Made by a program: the position numbers and the translations under genes. Positions 41,509-46,493 of a stretch of 46,493 nt of DNA are shown here, one piece after another (position 1 is the first letter of the stretch; each line of letters opens with the position of its first letter). The DNA comes from CAZDDI01 sp964504195 (lineage in GTDB: Bacteria > Chloroflexota > Anaerolineae > B4-G1 > SLSP01): the NCBI GenBank assembly GCA_964504195.1, contig CAZDDI010000032.1:1-46493 (forward strand), given 5' to 3'. The notes below the pieces were generated by a model that was not told where the DNA came from, searched no databases, and saw only the letters and a list, made by a program, of their open reading frames with translations.

Positions 41509-42734
41509 CCCAGCCGAACCCATTCAACCCACAAATTGCGCGCCGCCATCGGATAGGGCGCGTGTGGAGCACGCTCTTTCTGGGCGCGATTATCGTCGCC
41601 ATTGTTGCGTTGGGCGCGCTGCTCTACAACATTATTGATGAATCCTTCGGGCTGGCGGCTATCGAGAACAGAGTGGATCCGGACACGCTCGCCATCGAGG
41701 GCGTCCCACTGGAAGACCTTAGCAAAGAGCAGTTGACCGAGATTTTGGCGGCGCATGTCTCCGCTGGCTTGCTGCGCCGCTTTGAAAACGATCAGCCGTT
41801 CGCGGAGCGCGACCGCGCTAGCGTGTACGCGCTCGTGTTGGAGCGCGTGGTCGAGCCACAGATCAGAGCCGCCTGGTCACTTACCGATTCGTTGCTCCGC
41901 CGCGAACAAGTCCTCGCCGAAGCCGCCGAAAAATACCCGCAGGCCGAAGTGGAGTTCCGCTCGTGGCTGACGCCCACGTTTCTGCAAATGCCGCAATCAA
42001 GCAAACCGGAGCTGGCGGGGGTGCGCACCGCTGTGTTGGGGTCACTATGGACAATTTTCATTACGATTGCCTTTGCCTTCCCCATTGGCGTGGGCGCGGC
42101 CATTTATCTCGAAGAATACGCCGCCGATAATCTCGTGAATCGCATCATTCAGACCAACATCAACAACCTGGCTGGCGTACCTTCGATCATCTACGGTATG
42201 TTGGGGCTGGCGATTTTTGTGCGCGGGCTGGAGCCGCTCACCAGCGGGGCGATGCTGGGCGCAGTAGATGTCACTACCGCCAACGGGCGCACGGTGCTCT
42301 CCGCCGGACTAACGCTGGCACTGCTCATCCTGCCGCTGCTCATCATCAACGCGCAGGAGGCCATCAAGGCCGTGTCAAACTCGTTGCGCGAGGCGAGCTA
42401 CGGTCTGGGGGCGACGCGCTGGCAGACGATCTGGCATCATGTGCTACCTAACGCGCTGCCGGGCATCCTCACCGGCACAATTCTGGCGATCTCCCGCGCC
42501 ATCGGCGAGACCGCGCCGCTGGTGGTGGTGGGCGCATCGGCCTTCGTCGCGCTCGATCCCAATGGGCCGTTCTCCAAGTTCACCACATTGCCCATCCAGA
42601 TTTACCAGTGGACCACCCGTCCGCAAGATCAGTATCGCAGCCTGGCCGCCGCCGCCATTCTGGTGTTACTGGCTTTGTTGTTAAGCCTGAACGCAACGGC
42701 GGTACTGTTGCGTAATCGTTATAGCAGGGCCTAA
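41505..42734 (+). CDS. pstA: Phosphate ABC transporter permease PstA with an extra soluble insert
   Basis: Permease subunit of 409 aa, longer than the usual ~280-300. TM1 (about 20-45) is followed by an insert of about 120 mostly charged residues (about 50-165) before the permease domain resumes with VRTAVLGSLWTIF. The EAA-like loop (SLREASYGLGATRWQTIWHH) and ISRAIGETAPLVVVGA are normal. The insert should be outside the membrane and could touch PstS or the wall. Coupled to pstC by ATGA overlap. Confidence 0.9.
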   Translation: MTQPNPFNPQIARRHRIGRVWSTLFLGAIIVAIVALGALLYNIIDESFGLAAIENRVDPDTLAIEGVPLEDLSKEQLTEILAAHVSAGLLRRFENDQPFAERDRASVYALVLERVVEPQIRAAWSLTDSLLRREQVLAEAAEKYPQAEVEFRSWLTPTFLQMPQSSKPELAGVRTAVLGSLWTIFITIAFAFPIGVGAAIYLEEYAADNLVNRIIQTNINNLAGVPSIIYGMLGLAIFVRGLEPLTSGAMLGAVDVTTANGRTVLSAGLTLALLILPLLIINAQEAIKAVSNSLREASYGLGATRWQTIWHHVLPNALPGILTGTILAISRAIGETAPLVVVGASAFVALDPNGPFSKFTTLPIQIYQWTTRPQDQYRSLAAAAILVLLALLLSLNATAVLLRNRYSRA

Positions 42735-42820
42735 CCGCGCAAATCCTTGCTCGACCAGCAAGCACGCGGGCCACATAAATCCTTTTTGATTCCGGTTTAT
42801 CCGGGTTAGGAGCGTATAAC

Positions 42821-43630
42821 ATGGGAATTTCATTATCACATAATTTTCAACTACCCACCGAACACAACGGCTACGCCGTCGAAGCGCGTGGGCTAGAAGT
42901 CCATTATGGCCCTTTTCGCGCCGTTAAAGACACTTCGATCAAGGTCGAAGCCCGTAAAATCACCGCCTTCATCGGGCCTTCGGGCTGCGGCAAAAGCACC
43001 GTGCTGCGGGTTTTCAATCGCATGAACGATCTGATCCCCACCGCGCGGGTGACAGGCGAGGTGTTGTTCGAGGGGCAAAATATCTACGCGCCCGATGTGG
43101 ACGCGGTGGAGGTGCGGCGGCGCGTGGGCATGGTCTTTCAGAAACCCAACCCCTTCCCCAAGAGCATTTACGAGAACGTGGCCTGGGGCGCGCGCATCAA
43201 CGGCTTTCGCGGCAACATGGATGAGCTGGTGGAACAGACGTTGCGCCATGCGGCGCTGTGGGATGAGGTGAAGGACAAGTTGCAGCAGAACGCGCTGGCG
43301 CTCTCCGGCGGGCAGCAGCAACGGCTGTGCATTGCCCGCGCCATCGCCGTTCAGCCGGACATCGTGCTGATGGACGAACCGGCCTCCGCGCTCGATCCCA
43401 TCGCCACGCTGCGCATCGAGGAGCTCATGCGCACGCTGGCGGAGGAGTACACGATTATCGTGGTTACGCACAATATGCAGCAGGCGGCCCGCGTTTCGGA
43501 CTACACCGCATTCTTCATGGTGGATGAAGAGCGCGCCGGCTATCTGGTGGAATACGGCAACACCCGTGACATCTTCACGAATCCGAAGGACAAGCGGACG
43601 GAAGATTATATTACGGGCAGATTTGGGTAA
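42821..43630 (+). CDS. pstB: Phosphate ABC transporter ATP-binding protein
   Basis: ATPase subunit of 269 aa. Walker A GPSGCGKST, the PstB-typical VFNRMNDLIP and VGMVFQKPNPFPKSIYENVAWG, signature LSGGQQQRLCIARA, Walker B VLMDEPASALDP and the switch VTHNMQQAARVSDY are all present. It powers phosphate import by PstCA. It lies 86 bases after pstA, before phoU. Confidence 0.94.
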   Translation: MGISLSHNFQLPTEHNGYAVEARGLEVHYGPFRAVKDTSIKVEARKITAFIGPSGCGKSTVLRVFNRMNDLIPTARVTGEVLFEGQNIYAPDVDAVEVRRRVGMVFQKPNPFPKSIYENVAWGARINGFRGNMDELVEQTLRHAALWDEVKDKLQQNALALSGGQQQRLCIARAIAVQPDIVLMDEPASALDPIATLRIEELMRTLAEEYTIIVVTHNMQQAARVSDYTAFFMVDEERAGYLVEYGNTRDIFTNPKDKRTEDYITGRFG

Positions 43631-43673
43631 AACGTAAGGGTGAAATCTTTTGAAACTGGTGTACAATAGCCTT

Positions 43674-43740
43674 AGCCACGAATTGGCATGAATTTTAAGA
43701 AATAAATGAATAATTCGTGTCAATTCGTGAAATTCGTGGC
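43674..43740. repeat. CACGAATT-type intergenic palindrome, second copy
   Basis: Begins AGCCACGAATTGGCATG and ends with GTCAATTCGTGAAATTCGTGGC; the arms are largely complementary. It belongs to the same family as 19786-19854 and fills the gap between pstB and phoU. A partial relative (ATGAATTTTAAGAAAT) is seen near the window end at about 46377-46392. Confidence 0.7.
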
Positions 43741-43774
43741 ATAATAATAGTAACACAACGGAGAAATGAATCCT

Positions 43775-44464
43775 ATGGAGACAAGAAGAACCTTTGACCG
43801 CGAGTTACACGCGCTGCAAGATCAGGTGCTCACGCTGGGCAGTATGGTGGAGAATGCCATCATCGAGTCGGTGGCGCATCTCAAGCAGCAGAATCTCGAA
43901 GGGGCGCGAGAGATTATCGTGCAGGATAGCCTCATCAACAAGAAGCGCTACGCTATCGAAGAGCAAGTGCTAGTATTGATTGCTACGCAGCAGCCGATGG
44001 CGAGCGATCTGCGCGTGTTGGCGGCGATGCTGGAAATCGCCGGGGAGCTGGAGCGCATCGCCGATTACGCCAAGGGCATCGGCAAAATCACGCTGATGAT
44101 TGGCTACACGCCGCACATCAAACCGCTGATTGACATCCCCCTGATGGCACAGCACGCGCGCGAGATGCTGCACGCGGCGCTGGTGGCCTTCGCCCAGCGC
44201 GATGTGGCCGCCGCCCGCGCCATCCCCAAAGAAGATGATGTGGTAGATCAGCTCTACAACCAGGTCTACCGCGAGCTGCTCACCTACATCTTCGAGGATC
44301 ACACCCGCATCGAGCAGGCCAATCAGCTGCTCTGGGCCGCGCACAATCTGGAACGCGCCGCCGACCGCGTAACCAATATCTGCGAGCGCGTCATCTTCAC
44401 CGTCACCGGCGAAATCGCGGAGCTGGATGTGAAGGGAGAGCTCGAAGCGCCGCCGGAAGTGTAA
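43775..44464 (+). CDS. phoU: PhoU phosphate-signalling regulator
   Basis: Cytoplasmic protein of 229 aa made of two three-helix PhoU repeats. The N-terminal ETRRTFDRELHALQDQVLTLG and the metal-binding E/D motifs ELERIADYAKGI (first repeat) and NLERAADRVTNICE (second repeat) are typical. It restrains PstSCAB and Pho signalling when phosphate is ample. I prefer the ATG at 43775, about 11 bases after CGGAG; the ATG at 43766 would lie only two bases from it. Last gene of the pst operon. Confidence 0.9.
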   Translation: METRRTFDRELHALQDQVLTLGSMVENAIIESVAHLKQQNLEGAREIIVQDSLINKKRYAIEEQVLVLIATQQPMASDLRVLAAMLEIAGELERIADYAKGIGKITLMIGYTPHIKPLIDIPLMAQHAREMLHAALVAFAQRDVAAARAIPKEDDVVDQLYNQVYRELLTYIFEDHTRIEQANQLLWAAHNLERAADRVTNICERVIFTVTGEIAELDVKGELEAPPEV

Positions 44465-44466
44465 TG

Positions 44467-44508
44467 TACTGCGTACTGCGTAAGAAGAGAGTTACGCATT
44501 ACGCAGTA
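44467..44508. repeat. TACTGCGTA palindrome between convergent genes
   Basis: TACTGCGTACTGCGTAA (44467-44483) and TTACGCATTACGCAGTA (44492-44508) pair with one mismatch. The right arm contains the stop codon and last codons of the ABC exporter gene on the minus strand. It may act as a two-way terminator between phoU and the exporter. Related strings occur at about 3163, 5940, 15630 and 17730. Confidence 0.7.
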
Positions 44509-46322
44509 TTGATAAACTGCTGCGCATACAATTGCGCGTACACGCCGCCCTGTTCCAGCAGGGCGGTATGTGTTCCCTTCTCGATGATGCGGCCATCTTC
44601 CACCACACAGATCATATCGGCTTTGCGGATGGTGCTGAGGCGGTGCGCGATGACGATGGCGGTGCGCCCGGCCAGCAATCGCTCCAACGCGCCCTGGATG
44701 AGCACCTCGGTGAGGGTATCCACACTGGCGGTGGCCTCGTCGAGAATCAGGATGCGCGGCTCGGCCAGCACCGCGCGCGCGATGCAGAGCAGTTGCCGCT
44801 GCCCCAGCGAGAGGTTGACGCCCCCCTCCTGCACCAGGGTCGCATAGCCCTGCGGGAGTTGCGTGATGAACCCGTGCGCGTTGGCGGCCTGCGCCGCCGC
44901 TTCGACCACGTCTTGCGACGCCTCTGGTTGCTCGAAGCGGATATTATCGGCAATCGTTCCGGCGAACAGGAACGGGTCTTGCGGCACCAGTCCCATCTGC
45001 CGCCGTAACGAGGTCTGTGTGACCGTCCGCACGTCGCGCCCGTCTATCAGCACCGCGCCCTCGGTGGCTTCGTAGAAGCGCGCCACGAGATTGGCAATAG
45101 ATGTTTTCCCCGCGCCAGTTGGCCCGACAAGCGCCACGGTCTGGCCCGGCGCGATGTGCAAATCCACCTCATGCAGCACGCGGGTCTCGCCGCGATAGGC
45201 GAAGCTTACGCCGCGCAGCTCCACCTCACCCACGATGTCCGGCATCTCTGTGGCAGAGGGCAAGTCGTACACATCCGGCTCAGTATCCAGCAACTCCAAC
45301 ACCCGCTCGCCGCCAGCCATGGCCGATTGCAACGTAGTGTAGAGCTGACTGAGCTCCTGAATCGGCTGAAAGAAGCGGCTCACATAGGATAGGAACGCGA
45401 CCACCACGCCCAGGGTGAGGGCTTCCTGTGCCACCGCCCGCCCGCCGAACCACAACACCACGCCGGTCGCCAGCATCCCCAGAAACTCCACGGTGGGCAG
45501 AAAGATGAACGAGAGCGACATGGCCGAGACGTAGGCGTCGCGGTTGGCGCGGTTGACCTGATCGAACCGCTCCTGCGAGGCGCTTTCCTGCGCGAACGCC
45601 TGGATGACGCGCATCCCCACCAGGTCTTCGGCGAGATCTCCCACGACGGCGGCGATGCTGGCCCGCGTGCGGCGGAAGGCTCCGCGCGCCAACCGCGTGA
45701 ACGCCAGCGTCGCCAGCAGCATGAGCGGCGTCACGCTGAACGTGAGCAGCGCCAGGCGCGGACTCATTGAGAGCATCACGGCCACGATGCCCACCAGCAT
45801 CAGCAGGTCGCCGATGAGCGTGAGCAGGCCCTCTGAGAGCAGCTCGTTGATGACGCCCACGTCGCTCATCACGCGGGAGATGGTCACGCCGACAATGTGC
45901 GTATCGTGATAGCCCAGTGAAAGCCGCTGCAAATGCGCGAACAGCTGCTCGCGCAGCGTCATCAGGATGCGCTGCCCAACCCAGGAGAGCTGGTAGGATT
46001 GCACGATGGTCGCCAGGTACAGGCCCAGAAACGCGCCCAGCATAATCAGCGCGGTGCGCGCCAACCCCGGCCCGTCGCCGGTGGCAATCATTTCGTCAAT
46101 GATGATTTTCATCAGGTAGGGCACGGTCAGCGTGAGCGCCGAGGCGATCAGCAGCATGGCAAACGCCAGCAGCATCCGCCCCGCGTAGGGCCGCAGATAG
46201 CCCAGTAGCCGCACCATGATGCGCCGGTCGAATGCGCGGCCCGCGCCCTCGCCTTCACCGAAGTTTTCCAGCACTCCGCGCGGCCCCATATTCATGCCGC
46301 TCCCGCCGATAGTGAAACTCAT
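44499..46322 (-). CDS. ABC exporter, fused membrane and ATPase domains (MdlB/MsbA-like)
   Basis: Half-transporter of 607 aa. A hydrophilic N-terminus (about 35 residues) leads into a type IV exporter membrane domain with six helices (about 40-330). The ATPase domain (about 365-600) has Walker A GPTGAGKTS, signature LSLGQRQLLCIARA, Walker B ILILDEATASVDT and switch His in VIAHRLST. The likely partner is itself (homodimer) or another half-transporter outside the window. The substrate is unknown; lipids, drugs or peptides are all possible. The last residues and stop lie inside a dispersed palindrome. The start has AAAGGA upstream. Confidence 0.9.
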   Translation of the reverse strand: MSFTIGGSGMNMGPRGVLENFGEGEGAGRAFDRRIMVRLLGYLRPYAGRMLLAFAMLLIASALTLTVPYLMKIIIDEMIATGDGPGLARTALIMLGAFLGLYLATIVQSYQLSWVGQRILMTLREQLFAHLQRLSLGYHDTHIVGVTISRVMSDVGVINELLSEGLLTLIGDLLMLVGIVAVMLSMSPRLALLTFSVTPLMLLATLAFTRLARGAFRRTRASIAAVVGDLAEDLVGMRVIQAFAQESASQERFDQVNRANRDAYVSAMSLSFIFLPTVEFLGMLATGVVLWFGGRAVAQEALTLGVVVAFLSYVSRFFQPIQELSQLYTTLQSAMAGGERVLELLDTEPDVYDLPSATEMPDIVGEVELRGVSFAYRGETRVLHEVDLHIAPGQTVALVGPTGAGKTSIANLVARFYEATEGAVLIDGRDVRTVTQTSLRRQMGLVPQDPFLFAGTIADNIRFEQPEASQDVVEAAAQAANAHGFITQLPQGYATLVQEGGVNLSLGQRQLLCIARAVLAEPRILILDEATASVDTLTEVLIQGALERLLAGRTAIVIAHRLSTIRKADMICVVEDGRIIEKGTHTALLEQGGVYAQLYAQQFINTA

Positions 46323-46459
46323 ACGTCATTCCTTTTCCAAAACATAATCACCACATAACCATGTAGCACAGGATAATGAATTTTAAGAAATTAATCCGTA
46401 AATAAGGTTTTGTGTCAAGTTGGTCGCTATAAAAATATAATGATACCCCCTATCCCCCT

Positions 46460-46493
46460 GCCCCCTTTCCCCCGCAAGCGGGGGAAAGGGGGC
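46460..46493. repeat. GC-rich palindrome at the window end
   Basis: GCCCCCTTTCCCCCGC (46460-46475) and GCGGGGGAAAGGGGGC (46478-46493) form a perfect 16-bp-arm hairpin around AA. The window ends at the right arm, so the element may extend. No gene is visible between 46323 and here. Confidence 0.7.

Overview
The window looks like a piece of a GC-rich, probably monoderm bacterial chromosome. The gene content points to Chloroflexota (an Anaerolineae- or Caldilineae-like lineage), but this is inference from gene families and style only: secreted proteins with Thr-Pro linkers and PPC domains, a VTC/DUF4956/CotH cluster, RecD2, a Gram-positive-style TTAACA Pho box, WXG100-like proteins with lipoprotein partners, and many intergenic palindromes. 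No rRNA or tRNA gene and no CRISPR array was seen. The first ~100 bases are homopolymer runs and resemble a poor contig end.

Layout. 0.6-2.9 kb: secreted papain-family protease with a chagasin-like N-terminal domain and three PPC domains. 3.3-5.9 kb: ABC-2 type exporter (one ATPase, two permeases). 6.1-8.7 kb: UvrA-family ATPase lacking the UvrB-binding insertion. Both of these loci carry the same 47-bp upstream element. 8.8-9.3 kb: PfpI/DJ-1 protein. 9.5-11.6 kb: OmpR-type two-component system, divergent from a VTC - DUF4956 - CotH operon (11.8-15.0 kb). 15.7-21.3 kb: pyruvate/2-oxoacid dehydrogenase E1a-E1b-E2, a DUF2892 protein, MsrB and dihydrolipoamide dehydrogenase, behind a clear promoter.

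21.5-36.0 kb is the unusual part: a minus-strand array of proteins sharing a WXG100-like N-terminal domain (helix, WPSG turn, helix, FxxxD). Each carries a different peptidoglycan-hydrolase C-terminus: GH24 lysozyme, two M23 metallopeptidases and two lytic-transglycosylase-like domains, one of which has an in-frame amber codon. Each WXG gene is followed by a lipoprotein or membrane-protein gene. Both M23 genes are followed by the same lipoprotein gene, unchanged over about 1.18 kb. WXG-domain fragments lie at both edges of the array, and a duplicated lpdA 3' end marks the left edge. I read this as a polymorphic effector/immunity array, probably served by a type VII-like secretion system encoded elsewhere. 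This is inferred, not shown.

36.1-39.2 kb: recD2 and a CPBP-family membrane protease, translationally coupled. 39.3-44.5 kb: phosphate uptake operon pstS-pstC-pstA-pstB-phoU behind four 11-bp-phased TTAACA-like repeats. 44.5-46.3 kb: convergent ABC exporter. Several families of short palindromic repeats sit between genes throughout. In two places such a repeat supplies the stop codon of the adjacent gene.
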